This document shows, piece after piece, positions 17,293 to 26,364 of a stretch of DNA of 64,000 nucleotides (positions are counted from its first letter, which is position 1; every line of letters starts with the position of its first letter). Both the position numbers and the translations under genes were made by a program. Origin of the DNA: Haliea sp040221975. GTDB lineage: Bacteria; Pseudomonadota; Gammaproteobacteria; Pseudomonadales; Halieaceae. The stretch spans positions 62,001 through 126,000 of the forward strand of contig JAVJWR010000027.1 in the NCBI GenBank assembly GCA_040221975.1, given 5' to 3'. A model generated the notes under the pieces. That model saw nothing but the letters and a program-made list of their open reading frames with translations, was not told where the DNA came from and ran no database searches.

Positions 17293-17851
17293 GACTCTCA
17301 ACCTCCGTGGAATTGAACAAACGCCGTTGCAGGTAGTATAGCGCCGGCAGCAGCAGTGACCAGATCAGGGCCATGATCAGCAAGCTCTGCCACAGGGGCC
17401 AGCCGAATTCCACCGCGCCCAGGCGAGAGCCGGCAAAGTAGTTGAAAGGAAACACCAGGCCGCCGGCAAGCGCGGTCAGCCAGGGTCGGGCGCCGAGGAA
17501 GGCCAGGCTGCGACCGGGGGTGGTGGCGAAGGCCAGCCACAGGCAGGCCAGCCAGCCCGGCATCAGCACGCCGCCCTGAAACTGGAACACGCCGATCACG
17601 CTGAGGCCGGTGTCGACGGCTATGCCGATGCCGCCGAGCAGGGCCAGCTGCCGCATCTCCAGGCGCCGCTGTGGCACCAGCAGCAAGTGCAGGCCGATCA
17701 GGCCCAGGCTGACGGCAAGCAGGTCATCGCGGCCCAATACCGTGCAGAACCAGGTGCTCTGGAACCAGAGGGCATTGAACCACGCCTTCTCGCTGAGTTG
17801 CCGGGAGAAGGACAGGGGGCTGGCGGCACTTTCAACAAGTGGTGGCGGCAT
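17273..17851 (-). CDS. DUF2878 integral membrane protein
   Basis: The 192-residue product has five or six hydrophobic helices, a Trp-rich start (WFNALWFQSTWFCTVLGRDD) and LVFPFNYFAGSRLGAVEFGWP near the C terminus, all features of DUF2878. The function is unknown. It overlaps the chalcone-isomerase-like gene, which implies coupled translation. Members usually lie with a photolyase/FAD-oxidoreductase/DUF1365/cyclopropane synthase cluster; those genes are absent here, although an FAD amine-oxidase-like gene of similar type sits at 32618. Confidence 0.8.
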   Translation of the reverse strand: MPPPLVESAASPLSFSRQLSEKAWFNALWFQSTWFCTVLGRDDLLAVSLGLIGLHLLLVPQRRLEMRQLALLGGIGIAVDTGLSVIGVFQFQGGVLMPGWLACLWLAFATTPGRSLAFLGARPWLTALAGGLVFPFNYFAGSRLGAVEFGWPLWQSLLIMALIWSLLLPALYYLQRRLFNSTEVESHDPLPR

Positions 17852-17916
17852 CCTGGTAAGACCTCGGAAAAGGGTCTTTGTTACGGATCGCGGCCGGGGC
17901 CGGATCAGGCGGCCTC

Positions 17917-18489
17917 TCAGCTACCGTGGGCGCCGAGGTAGTGCGAACTCAGGGACGGCGGCGTATCCAGGGTTTCATTGATCTCGTAGAGGCGCTCGTA
18001 GCGGGTCTCCCGGATCAGCCAGCGGCCGTCGACCTTCAGGTAGCGGTCCCAGTACAGGGCGGTGCCGGTGGTGAGGGCGTTGTGTTCCAGCAGCCACATG
18101 TTGTCTGCCAGGTACCAGATCCCCGTGGCTTCGGTGTCGCTGAGCATCTGGATCTCGGGCTGGTGGCCGTTGTGGTGGCCGACGGAGCGCCTGGTGAAAG
18201 ACTTGCCGATATTGGCCAGATAGTCGGCCTTGCCGTTGACCTTCCACTCGTAGGTGCCACCGATGAAGTGCACCTCGACGTCGTCGTGGAACAGGGGGCC
18301 GAGCTCGTCCAGGTTGGCGGTGTCTATGCAGCGGAAATAGGCGTGCTTGAGCTGCTTGATGGCCTCCATGTCCATCAGCCGCTGGATGTCCTTGCGCAGA
18401 CCTTCGATGTCTGTGCCGGTAGCCTCCAGCGGCAGTCCGTCGCGGATTCCCATGGTGGTCTTGTTCAATTGCTGCCGCTGTGTCGTCAT
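17917..18489 (-). CDS. SnoaL-like (NTF2-fold) protein
   Basis: The 190-residue cytoplasmic product contains a SnoaL_4-type domain: MDMEAIKQLKHAYFRCIDTA near residue 40, LGPLFHDDVEVHF, and YWDRYLKVDGRWLIRETRYERLYEI at the end. The cone-shaped fold is used by ring-hydroxylating dioxygenase small subunits, dehydratases and isomerases. Similar proteins often accompany steroid or aromatic degradation genes, but none is adjacent. An ATG three codons upstream is an alternative start. Confidence 0.8.
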   Translation of the reverse strand: MTTQRQQLNKTTMGIRDGLPLEATGTDIEGLRKDIQRLMDMEAIKQLKHAYFRCIDTANLDELGPLFHDDVEVHFIGGTYEWKVNGKADYLANIGKSFTRRSVGHHNGHQPEIQMLSDTEATGIWYLADNMWLLEHNALTTGTALYWDRYLKVDGRWLIRETRYERLYEINETLDTPPSLSSHYLGAHGS

Positions 18490-18608
18490 TGTTCGCACCC
18501 TCCAGACTGTTATTCATCCGCAGTGTAAGGGGCGTATGGGCAGGGGGTCATCCGCCGGGGGCTGAATAGTTAGGCTCGCCGCCGGAACTGTTGCAGCCTG
18601 GGCCGGGT

Positions 18609-19979
18609 TCAGCGCCGGCGATGCTTCTCGGCACTGCGGATCACGCCTTCCCCGAACAGCAGGGTCACGATGACGCCGATCAGCACCGGCCACTGGACGC
18701 CACCCACCGGCGTGTAGACGAACAGAACGATGGACAGCGCCAGAACCGTAAAGCAGGCCCAGGCACAGAGCCGGGCCAGGGGCATGCCGCCGGGAATCCG
18801 GTAGGGCCGATGGTGCAGCGGATCCGTGCGCCGCAGTTTCAGGAAAGTCAGCAGCATGCCGAGGTAGGGCAGCAGGAAGATGACCGCGCTGAATGTGAAC
18901 AGGGACCAGAACAGGTCTTCGTTGGACAGTGCCAGGAACCCGTACAGCAGCAGCACGACGGTGCTGACGATTCCCATCAGTACCGCGGCGCCGATCGGGG
19001 TGCCCAGGGATTTGTTCTCGAAGGCAAAGATGCGGGGCAGTTCGCCCTCCAGCGCCGCCTCGGCCGCCGCCCGGTTGCAGCCCAGGGCCCAGGTGACACC
19101 ATTGGAGAAGAAGGTATACAGGGCGCCGACGCCGAGCACGGTCACGAACACGGTGCCGGCCGGGCTGCCGCCAAAGAACAGCTGCAGGGTGTCGATCAGG
19201 CCCTCCACCAGGTTGATGTCGGCGGCGGGAAGTGCCGCCAGCACCGCCATGGTGCCGCAGACATACAGCACCAGGATGATGACCCCGGAGATCAGGATGG
19301 AGCGCGGCACATCCCTGGCCGGGTTACGCATTTCCTCGCTGCCGGCACTCACCAGCTCGAACCCGAGCATGCCGTAGATGATCGCCGGAATGTAGTGGAT
19401 GCTATTGCTCCAGTCCGGTGTCAGGGTTTCCAGGGTCAGCGGATTGGCCATGCCGTGATCCTGCACGTGGATGATCGCGCCGACAATAATGGCGATAAAA
19501 ATCAATACCTTGAGAATGGCGCCCAGGTTGGGGATCCACTTGCCGACCTCCAGCGTGACCACGTTGACCAGGACCGCCAGCCAGGTCAGGGTGATACCGA
19601 TGGCGATCTGCCAGCCGAGGTTGAGATCCGGGAAGAACATCTGCTTGAAGACACCGGCGAAGAGAATGAAGATTGCCGGCATCCACACCGCGGTATTGAC
19701 CCAGTAGCACCAGGTGGCCCGGGCCCCCCAGCGACCGCCGTAGGCATCCCGGATCCAGGCGTAGATCCCGCCCTGCTCCGGGTAGGCGCAACCCATTTCG
19801 GCGCAGATAAGGGCAAAGGGGACAAAGAAAACCAGTCCCAGCAGCAGCCACCAGAAGACGCTGGGGGCGCCGACCGAGGCGGCGGCGGTCAGGGTATCCA
19901 GCAGCAGGATGGCGGAGACCGTGAACAGCACCATGTCGCGCTGGCGCAGTGTCCTGGTATGCACGATCTGCTCGCTCAT
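18609..19979 (-). CDS. APC-superfamily amino acid/polyamine permease
   Basis: The 456-residue inner-membrane protein has about twelve hydrophobic helices. The first contains TLRQRDMVLFTVSAILLLDT and helix two leads into EMGCAYPEQGGIYAWIRDAYGG, typical of APC-family permeases including the PuuP and glutamate/GABA antiporter branches. It ends with a basic tail. Being downstream of a SpuC-like aminotransferase and near a gamma-glutamylpolyamine synthetase, it probably imports putrescine or a related amine. A terminator hairpin lies just upstream, so it may have its own promoter. The start at 19979 (MSEQ) is preferred over an ATG eight codons upstream. Confidence 0.82.
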   Translation of the reverse strand: MSEQIVHTRTLRQRDMVLFTVSAILLLDTLTAAASVGAPSVFWWLLLGLVFFVPFALICAEMGCAYPEQGGIYAWIRDAYGGRWGARATWCYWVNTAVWMPAIFILFAGVFKQMFFPDLNLGWQIAIGITLTWLAVLVNVVTLEVGKWIPNLGAILKVLIFIAIIVGAIIHVQDHGMANPLTLETLTPDWSNSIHYIPAIIYGMLGFELVSAGSEEMRNPARDVPRSILISGVIILVLYVCGTMAVLAALPAADINLVEGLIDTLQLFFGGSPAGTVFVTVLGVGALYTFFSNGVTWALGCNRAAAEAALEGELPRIFAFENKSLGTPIGAAVLMGIVSTVVLLLYGFLALSNEDLFWSLFTFSAVIFLLPYLGMLLTFLKLRRTDPLHHRPYRIPGGMPLARLCAWACFTVLALSIVLFVYTPVGGVQWPVLIGVIVTLLFGEGVIRSAEKHRRR

Positions 19980-20001
19980 TGCAGTAGCCCTCTGGCGCCG
20001 C

Positions 20002-20028
20002 AAAAAAAGCCCGGCGGATGGCCAGGCT
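20002..20028 (-). terminator. Rho-independent terminator after the aminotransferase gene
   Basis: On the minus strand an 8-bp stem (AGCCTGGC with GCCGGGCT, one T-G pair) encloses a 5-base loop and is followed by seven T residues. It lies between the aminotransferase stop (20040) and the permease start (19979), so it would end or attenuate transcription before the permease gene. Confidence 0.85.
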
Positions 20029-20039
20029 AAGGGGAAATG

Positions 20040-21401
20040 CTACTTGACGCCATAGTGCGCAGCGGTTTCATCCAGCGCCTGGTGCAGTTTTTCCACCAGG
20101 ATGTCGATTTCCGCCGTGCTGCAGACCAGCGGCGGCGCGGTAATCATTGCATCCCCGGTCTGGCGTACCATCAGGCCGTTGCTGTTGGCGCGGTCGCGGC
20201 AGTAGACCGCGGCCTGGCTGTCGGGGGCGAGACGCTCGCGGGAGCCCTTGTCGCGAACCAGTTCGACGGCGGCGAACATGCCGCGGCCGCGGACCTGGCC
20301 CACGATCGGGTGGCTCTCCAGTTCCCGCAGGCGGCGCTGGAAATGGGGCGCAATGTTGTCCGCCGCAGTCTGGATGATGTTGGTCTCGTGCAGTGTCTTC
20401 AGGGTTGCCAGGCCCGCGGCACAGGAGGCAGGGTGACCGGAGTAGGTCAGGCCGTGGGCGAATTCGCCGCCATGCGCCAGCAATACATCGGCAATCTGGT
20501 CGCTGATCATCACCCCGCCCAGGGGGATATAGCCGTTGGTAATGGCCTTGGCGAAGGTCATCAGCTGGGGCTTGATCTGGTAGGTATCGCTGCCGAACCA
20601 CTCTCCGGTGCGGCCGAAGCCGCAGATCACTTCGTCGGCGATCAGCAGGATGTCGCGCTGGTCACAGATGCGCTGGATTTCCGGCCAGTAGCTGTCCGGG
20701 GGCACGATGACGCCGCCCGCACCCTGGATAGGCTCGGCGATAAACGCGGCGACATTGTCCTCACCCAACTCGTCGATCTTCTGCTCCAGTTCCCGTGCCA
20801 CCTTGACCCCGAACTCTTCCGGAGACAGGTCGCCACCCTCGGCAAACCAGTGCGGCTGGTTGATGTGGTGGACATAGTTCAGGCCCCAGGCCTGCTGGTG
20901 CATGGCGTTCATGCCGCCCAGGGAGCCGGCGGCGATGGTGGAGCCGTGGTAGGCGTTCTTGCGGCTGATGAAGTGTTTTTTGTTGGGTTTGCCCAGCAGG
21001 TCGTAGTAGCGGTGTACCAGGCGGATATTGGTGTCGTTGGCCTCGGAGCCGGAGTTGGTGAAGAACACGTGGTTGAAGCGCTCGGGGGTAATGTCCACCA
21101 GCGCCCGGGCCAGTTCCACCGCGGGCTGGTTGGAGCAGCGGAAGAAATTGTTGTAGAAGGGCAGCTCCTGCAACTGGCGGTAGATGGCTTCCACGATCTG
21201 GTGCTGGCTGTAGCCGAGATTGCAGCACCAGAGGCCGGACATGCCGTCCAGCATCTTGTTGCCATCGGTGTCGTGGATGTAGATGTGCTCGGCACGGTTG
21301 ACGATGCGCCCGCCATGGGCGGCGTAGTCGCGCAGGTCGGTAAAGGGGTGGAAGTGGTGAGAGCGATCGAGATCGCGCAGTGCCTGTGATTCAGCTGTCA
21401 T
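20040..21401 (-). CDS. Class III aminotransferase, SpuC-like putrescine-pyruvate type
   Basis: The 453-residue PLP enzyme has FFTNSGSEANDTNIRLVHRY (about 114-133), DEVICGFGRTGEWFGSD for the cofactor-binding Asp, and the Schiff-base lysine in LMTFAKAITNGYIPLGG near residue 283. It matches the polyamine:pyruvate group (SpuC), which converts putrescine and pyruvate to 4-aminobutanal and alanine. It is divergent from a gamma-glutamylpolyamine synthetase-like gene, supporting polyamine catabolism. Other omega-aminotransferases are possible. Confidence 0.85.
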   Translation of the reverse strand: MTAESQALRDLDRSHHFHPFTDLRDYAAHGGRIVNRAEHIYIHDTDGNKMLDGMSGLWCCNLGYSQHQIVEAIYRQLQELPFYNNFFRCSNQPAVELARALVDITPERFNHVFFTNSGSEANDTNIRLVHRYYDLLGKPNKKHFISRKNAYHGSTIAAGSLGGMNAMHQQAWGLNYVHHINQPHWFAEGGDLSPEEFGVKVARELEQKIDELGEDNVAAFIAEPIQGAGGVIVPPDSYWPEIQRICDQRDILLIADEVICGFGRTGEWFGSDTYQIKPQLMTFAKAITNGYIPLGGVMISDQIADVLLAHGGEFAHGLTYSGHPASCAAGLATLKTLHETNIIQTAADNIAPHFQRRLRELESHPIVGQVRGRGMFAAVELVRDKGSRERLAPDSQAAVYCRDRANSNGLMVRQTGDAMITAPPLVCSTAEIDILVEKLHQALDETAAHYGVK

Positions 21402-21529
21402 GTCGGTGGTCCTGAGTATCTACCCGGAAGTGGTATAGCCGTGCACGTTGCGGGCGTAGTTTAATGACGTTGCCAAACAGTGTGGCACAGCACCCCGCTG
21501 AAGCAATTACCCCAAAAGTGGTGTTTTCC

Positions 21530-22879
21530 ATGAATGATGTGCAGCAGAGCCTGCAGGCTTTTCTCAACAGCAATCCCGACATCGAGATATTCGAGATCAT
21601 GCTCCCGGATATCGGTGGCGGCATGCGTGGCAAGTGGGTCACCCGGGACAAGATCCACAAGGTATTTGCCGGTGAGGTGAAGCTGCCCGCGAGTTCCATC
21701 GCCTTTGACACCTGGGGCCGCGACATTGAGGCCTGGGTGTTCAACGGCGGCGACGGCGACGGCTACTGCGAGGCAGATGTCCGCACCCTGGCCCGGGTGC
21801 CCTGGATGCCCCGGCCCACGGCCCAGGTGCTGATGTCGATGCGCGAGGCCGACGGCAGCCCCGGCGTTCTCGATCCGCGCTTCATGCTGCGCGCGATCAT
21901 GGCCCGTTTTGCCGAGCTGGGCCTGACCCCGGTGCTGGCCACGGAAATGGAGTTCTACCTGTTGCAGGAGGACGCGGATATCCTGGGCCGGCCGCGCCAT
22001 ACCCAGACCGACCGGGTGGGCGGGCGCCTGCAGGCGGGCCAGACCTACTGCCTGGATACCATGGCGTCCATGTCAGAGCTGATGCACGGCATCCGTGACG
22101 CCTGCGAGATCCAGCAGCTGCCGGTGGACACTCTGATCAAGGAGGGTGCCCCGTCCCAGTACGAGATCAATCTCTACCACAGCCCCGACGCCCTGCTTGC
22201 CTGCGACCAGGCGGTGATGCTGCAGCGCGCGATCAAGGGTGTGGCCCGCAGCCAGGGCCTGCTGGCCACCTTCATGGCCAAGCCCTTCGGTGAGCTCGCG
22301 GGCAACGGCATGCACGTGCATTGCAGTCTGCTGGATGCCGAGGGCAACAACGCCTTTGACGACGGCACCGGCAAGGGCACCCCGCTGCTGCGCCAGGCCA
22401 TTGCCGGCTGCATGGCGAACATGGCGGACAGCATGTTGCTGTTCGCCCCGCACCTGAACTCCTACCGCCGCTTCCGTCGCGGCACCCACGCGCCGCTGGC
22501 GCCCTGCTGGGGCTACGAAAACCGCACCGTTTCCCTGCGGGTGCCGACCGACCAGCCAGCGGCCACTCGTATCGAACACCGCGTTGCCGGTGCGGATGCC
22601 CACCCGCACCTGGCCGTCACCGCGATTCTGGCGGGCATGCTCGCCGGCATCGAACAGCAACTGGAGGCGCCGCCGCCCATCACCGGCAACGCCTACGACC
22701 AGGTGCCGTTGTCATTGCCGCGCTACTGGCCGGATGCCCTGGACCGATTCCGCGATTCGGCATTCATTCGCGACAACTTCGGCCCCGAGTTCCAGCGCGT
22801 GATGACCCTGATGAAAGAGCAGGAGATGGACGACTTCGACCGCCAGGTTACCCCGCTGGAGTATGACGCCTGTCTCTAG
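21530..22879 (+). CDS. Glutamine synthetase family, gamma-glutamylpolyamine synthetase-like
   Basis: The 449-residue product has the GS catalytic domain: VLATEMEFYLLQEDAD (metal-binding Glu), SQYEINLYHSPDA, GNGMHVHCSLLDAEG, and the Arg-rich ATRIEHRVAGADAHPHLAV near the C terminus. The N terminus and the divergent SpuC-like gene point to PuuA/SpuB-type enzymes, which join glutamate to putrescine with ATP, not to ammonia-assimilating GlnA. Residues before the second ATG are poorly conserved, so I start at 21530 and not at 21464. Regulation probably lies in the 128-base divergent gap. Confidence 0.85.
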   Translation: MNDVQQSLQAFLNSNPDIEIFEIMLPDIGGGMRGKWVTRDKIHKVFAGEVKLPASSIAFDTWGRDIEAWVFNGGDGDGYCEADVRTLARVPWMPRPTAQVLMSMREADGSPGVLDPRFMLRAIMARFAELGLTPVLATEMEFYLLQEDADILGRPRHTQTDRVGGRLQAGQTYCLDTMASMSELMHGIRDACEIQQLPVDTLIKEGAPSQYEINLYHSPDALLACDQAVMLQRAIKGVARSQGLLATFMAKPFGELAGNGMHVHCSLLDAEGNNAFDDGTGKGTPLLRQAIAGCMANMADSMLLFAPHLNSYRRFRRGTHAPLAPCWGYENRTVSLRVPTDQPAATRIEHRVAGADAHPHLAVTAILAGMLAGIEQQLEAPPPITGNAYDQVPLSLPRYWPDALDRFRDSAFIRDNFGPEFQRVMTLMKEQEMDDFDRQVTPLEYDACL

Positions 22880-23065
22880 GCAGGACGCTGGCGCCCAGCA
22901 GCAGCGAGGGAGACGATTATAGCGCAGGGCGGGCGCGGCCCAACGTTGCCCCCTGATATCAGATATTATCGAACACCAAGGCTGTTAATTTCGAATAGAT
23001 CGATTCCGCTGCGACCGTTAAGGTATGGGCGCTGTTGTGTCCATACCCCGACCAAGGAGCTGTTC

Positions 23066-23773
23066 ATGAAAACCCTCAAGACCCTGTCTCACGTATTTGC
23101 CATGACCGCAGCACTTGCCGTGCTCGCGCCCGCGGCACAGGCGCTGGAGTTGCCGGTCACCCAGACCGCGTCCTCCCAGGCGGCCCTTGCTCCCGCGGAC
23201 GCTCTGGAACTGCTGAAGGCGGGCAATGCGCGTTTTGTCGCCGGCGAAATGTTGCAGCGGGATCTCGGTGACCAGGTTTCCGCCACGGCTGCCGGCCAGT
23301 ACCCGCACTCCATAGTACTCGGCTGTATCGACTCCCGGGTGCCACCGGAGCTGGTGTTTGACCAGGGTCTGGGCGACATCTTCAGTCCCCGCATTGCCGG
23401 CAACGTGGTGACGCCGGAACTGCTGGGCAGCATGGAGTTCGCAGCCGCTGTTGCCGGGTCCCGTGCAATCGTGGTTCTGGGCCATACCGAATGTGGCGCG
23501 GTGAAAGGCGCCTGTGACGGCGTTGAGCTGGGCAACCTGACCAGCAACCTGGCGCACATTCATCCGGCGGTAGCGGCGGTGCCGGTCGCAGAGGGTCCCC
23601 GTGATTCCTCGAATACGGCCTGGGTCAACGCCGTCGCGCATGAGAACGTTGCGCAGATGGTGCAGCGTATTCTCGACGACAGTCCGTTGCTCAAGGGCCT
23701 GGTGGATGAGGGCAAGCTGCTGGTTGTCGGCGCCATGTACGATGTCGCCACCGGCAAGGTGGAATTCCTGTAG
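23066..23773 (+). CDS. Periplasmic beta-class carbonic anhydrase
   Basis: The 235-residue product begins with a Sec signal peptide (residues 1-27, ending AQA). The mature part has the beta-CA zinc and catalytic motifs: CIDSRVPPE (Cys87, Asp89, Arg91) and GHTECGAVKG (His140, Cys143). It would interconvert CO2 and bicarbonate in the periplasm. A strong AGGAG is six bases before the ATG. The gene stands alone and ends at a long inverted repeat shared with the convergent TonB receptor. Most beta-CAs are cytoplasmic, so the signal peptide is notable. Confidence 0.9.
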   Translation: MKTLKTLSHVFAMTAALAVLAPAAQALELPVTQTASSQAALAPADALELLKAGNARFVAGEMLQRDLGDQVSATAAGQYPHSIVLGCIDSRVPPELVFDQGLGDIFSPRIAGNVVTPELLGSMEFAAAVAGSRAIVVLGHTECGAVKGACDGVELGNLTSNLAHIHPAVAAVPVAEGPRDSSNTAWVNAVAHENVAQMVQRILDDSPLLKGLVDEGKLLVVGAMYDVATGKVEFL

Positions 23774-23781
23774 CGGGAGGT

Positions 23782-23812
23782 GCAGTGGGCCAGCTCTGCT
23801 CTGGCCCACTGC
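23782..23812. terminator. Long inverted repeat between convergent genes
   Basis: GCAGTGGGCCAG (23782-23793) and CTGGCCCACTGC (23801-23812) form a perfect 12-bp stem with a 7-base loop, located between the stops of the carbonic anhydrase and TonB receptor genes. There is no T-tract on either side, so it may act as a bidirectional, Rho-assisted terminator or RNA-stabilising hairpin. Confidence 0.65.
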
Positions 23813-23819
23813 GAAGCGA

Positions 23820-26189
23820 TCAATCCCAGGTCATCCCCAGGCGCATGCCGACGGTGCGCGGGCGCTGGGGACCGAAGAAGTGGGAGGGCAGCACGCCGCC
23901 GTTGTTGTTCTGGCCGTCCCAGGTAAATTCGTCGGTCAGGTTCTCCACGTAGGCTTCGATAAACCAGTTGGCGTCCGCCTCGTAGGCGACACGCAGGTTG
24001 GACTGTGCCGAGCCACTGATTTTCGTCTCCCGCAGGTTCTCCCAGCCGCCACCGCGCTCGCTCTCGTAGGTGAGCTCGAAGTTGCCGGTAATGGCGCCGC
24101 CGCTGACCGGGAAGTTGGCGCTCAACACTGCTGCGGCAGACCATTCCGGCGCCCAGAACAGCGAGCTGCCCTCGCAGCCGTCGGCATCTTCCAGGCCGCA
24201 GATGTCCTGCAGTTCCGTGGCTTCTGAATCCAGATAGCCGGCCGCGAGGTAGAGGTCGAAGTTGTCGCTGAGGCGACCGGTAATCGAGCCCTCTACGCCC
24301 CAGGCTTCCACCTGACCGACATTCTCGACCAGGGAGGCGCCGCCGTCGAAGGTGACCACCTGCAGGTCTTCATACTCGTAGTAGAACGCGGTCAGGTCGA
24401 CATTGGCGCGACCGTCAAGCAGTGTGTCCTTGTAGCCCACTTCCCAGGAGTCCACGGTTTCGGGTTCGAAGGCATTGGGCAGGAAACCGTCGCCCTGGCG
24501 CAGGTCGATATTGCCGATGGCGGGTTCACCGGCGGGGTTATTGCCGAGGTTGAAGCTGCCAAAGCCGCCCGACTTGAAACCCTCCGTGTAGCCGGCGAAG
24601 AACATGCGCTCACCGGTTGGGCGCCACTTGGCCAGTATCCGCATGGTGACGTCGTCCCAGGTTTCGCTGTCGCTGATGAACTCGGCGGTGGAGAAACCGT
24701 AGGCCCAGTAGGGCCCCAGCTCGCTCTCCGGTGTCGGCACCAGGATCGAGAAATCCTTCTTGTCCTCGGTATAGCGCAGGCCGAGCTCCACATCGAAGCT
24801 CTCGGTGAGGAAGTAGTTGGCGTTGACGTAGGTTGCCCAGCCGGAGTAGTCGCCCTTGATGCGGCCGGTCTCGACCAGACGGCCGTCCGCCGACGGGGTG
24901 AACTCGGAGCCATAATAGGCGTACAGGTCCTCACAGCCGGAGAAGGTCATGCCATAGTTGTAGTAGTAGCCGTAGTACTGGCAGAAGAAATCCTCGCGCC
25001 CGGAAAAGCTGAAGCGGGTATCAATATCTTCCTCGTAATAGGAGATCCCTGCGTACCAGCTCAGCGGGCCATCGGTGGTGGAGGTCAGGCGGAACTCCTG
25101 CTGGAAGTACTCGCCGGTCTGGTCCTGGCCGTAGTTGTTCAGGTCCAGCGGGGTGCCGTCGTAGTCCTCGTTGTAGAAGTAGTCATGGTCCTTGTAGCCC
25201 GTGTTCGAGGTGAGCGTGGCGAAGTCGAGGTCGTAATCGACATGCAGGCCGAAGGTCAGGATGGTGGCGTCGTCGTTGTCACCGCCGCTACGGTCCGAGT
25301 CAATGTCCTCGTCGCTGCCGCGCAGCTCCACGCCACCCAGGGCTGCGTCGAACGCCTCCCAGATGTCACCGCGATCCACCGCCCGGTAAACGGAACCGGA
25401 TTGTTCGCGATCCTCGTATTCGACCATTGTGCGCACCATCAGCCGGTCGCGCTCGTAGTTCGTGGACCAGCGCAGTGCCCACTTGTCGTGCTCGATCAGG
25501 TCGGGGGAACCCGGGAACTTGTTGTCGGCGAACCCGTCTTCGGTGGAATAATAGCCCGCCAGGCGGGTCGCGAAGTGATCGGAAACAGGCAGGTTTATCG
25601 CGCCCTCGAGAGCGCGCCGGCCACGTTCTGCCACGTCAATTTCCACGTAGCCGCTGGGGCTGGATCCCAGTTCCGCGCGTTGGGTGTGAACGCTGAAGGC
25701 ACCGCCGATGGAGTTGCGCCCGAACAGGAAGCCCTGGGGGCCGCGCAGGATTTCGGCCCGGTCAATATCGTAGAGGCTGGTAACCGCCGAGCCGTTGCGG
25801 CCTTCGTACAGGTCGTTCTTGAAGAAGGCGGAAGAGGGGTCGCCGCCGACGCCGAAGTCCTGGGTGCGGACACCGCGGACGCTGATGGCATCGATGAAGC
25901 TGTCCTGGCTGTTGCCGGTGACGCCGGGGGTGTAGGAGACCAGGTCCTTGATGTCGTTCATGTTGACCTTGTTGACGAAATTCCCGGACAGGGCGGTGAT
26001 CGCCAGCGGTACGTCCTGCACCGACTCGCTGCGCTTGGTCGCCGTGACGATGACCTCTTCCAGCGTTTGCGACCAGGCCGGCGCACTGATCGTGGAGGCC
26101 AGCACGGCGGCGGATACGGCCCTGGCAAGCGCGTGGGTGGTGCAGGGTCGGCGGTTTTCAATAACCCGGCCGCGATGGTCTGTATTCAT
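23820..26189 (-). CDS. TonB-dependent outer membrane receptor
   Basis: The 789-residue product has a signal peptide (ending PAWS before QTLEEV), a TonB-box-like EEVIVTAT, a plug domain (VQDVPLAITAL, LRGPQGFLFGRNSIGGAFSV) and a C-terminal beta-barrel with WEVGYKDTLLDGRANVDLTAFYY. It would import a substrate across the outer membrane using TonB energy. An extracellular loop near nt 24905-25000 is very rich in Tyr and contains two Cys. The substrate is unknown. The gene lies downstream of a TPR-sulfotransferase and LuxR regulator on the same strand. Confidence 0.92.
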   Translation of the reverse strand: MNTDHRGRVIENRRPCTTHALARAVSAAVLASTISAPAWSQTLEEVIVTATKRSESVQDVPLAITALSGNFVNKVNMNDIKDLVSYTPGVTGNSQDSFIDAISVRGVRTQDFGVGGDPSSAFFKNDLYEGRNGSAVTSLYDIDRAEILRGPQGFLFGRNSIGGAFSVHTQRAELGSSPSGYVEIDVAERGRRALEGAINLPVSDHFATRLAGYYSTEDGFADNKFPGSPDLIEHDKWALRWSTNYERDRLMVRTMVEYEDREQSGSVYRAVDRGDIWEAFDAALGGVELRGSDEDIDSDRSGGDNDDATILTFGLHVDYDLDFATLTSNTGYKDHDYFYNEDYDGTPLDLNNYGQDQTGEYFQQEFRLTSTTDGPLSWYAGISYYEEDIDTRFSFSGREDFFCQYYGYYYNYGMTFSGCEDLYAYYGSEFTPSADGRLVETGRIKGDYSGWATYVNANYFLTESFDVELGLRYTEDKKDFSILVPTPESELGPYWAYGFSTAEFISDSETWDDVTMRILAKWRPTGERMFFAGYTEGFKSGGFGSFNLGNNPAGEPAIGNIDLRQGDGFLPNAFEPETVDSWEVGYKDTLLDGRANVDLTAFYYEYEDLQVVTFDGGASLVENVGQVEAWGVEGSITGRLSDNFDLYLAAGYLDSEATELQDICGLEDADGCEGSSLFWAPEWSAAAVLSANFPVSGGAITGNFELTYESERGGGWENLRETKISGSAQSNLRVAYEADANWFIEAYVENLTDEFTWDGQNNNGGVLPSHFFGPQRPRTVGMRLGMTWD

Positions 26190-26256
26190 GGCTACCCCTG
26201 GAATCGACTGGTGGTGTTCTTTTTGGCACCGGATACCTGTGCCGTTGTGTGCCCCT

Positions 26257-26285
26257 TTTATACGCTTTGCTCGACAGCTGCACAA
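26257..26285 (-). promoter_or_regulatory. Candidate sigma-70 promoter for the TonB receptor
   Basis: On the minus strand TTGTGC (26285-26280) is separated by exactly 17 bases from TATAAA (26262-26257). It lies in the gap between the sulfotransferase stop and the receptor ATG at 26189, leaving a leader of about 60 bases. This suggests the receptor can be transcribed independently of the sulfotransferase. Confidence 0.6.
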
Positions 26286-26327
26286 TCGGGGTGTTTGGCG
26301 TTCGACGATAGTAAAAGCGTGCTGCAA

Positions 26328-26340
26328 AGGGTATAACCCT
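26328..26340. promoter_or_regulatory. Inverted repeat upstream of the receptor promoter
   Basis: AGGGT-ATA-ACCCT is a perfect 5-bp inverted repeat centred about 50 bases upstream of the putative -35 box of the receptor promoter. The position suits an activator site, possibly for the LuxR-type regulator encoded upstream. This link is inferred. Confidence 0.35.
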
Positions 26341-26364
26341 ATGGTGTAGCGTGGCGGCAAAGCG

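Noticed and set aside
18591..20030. A 479-codon open frame opposite the APC permease
   Set aside because: The permease on the minus strand has clear helices and motifs; the opposite frame is a polar shadow without similarity.
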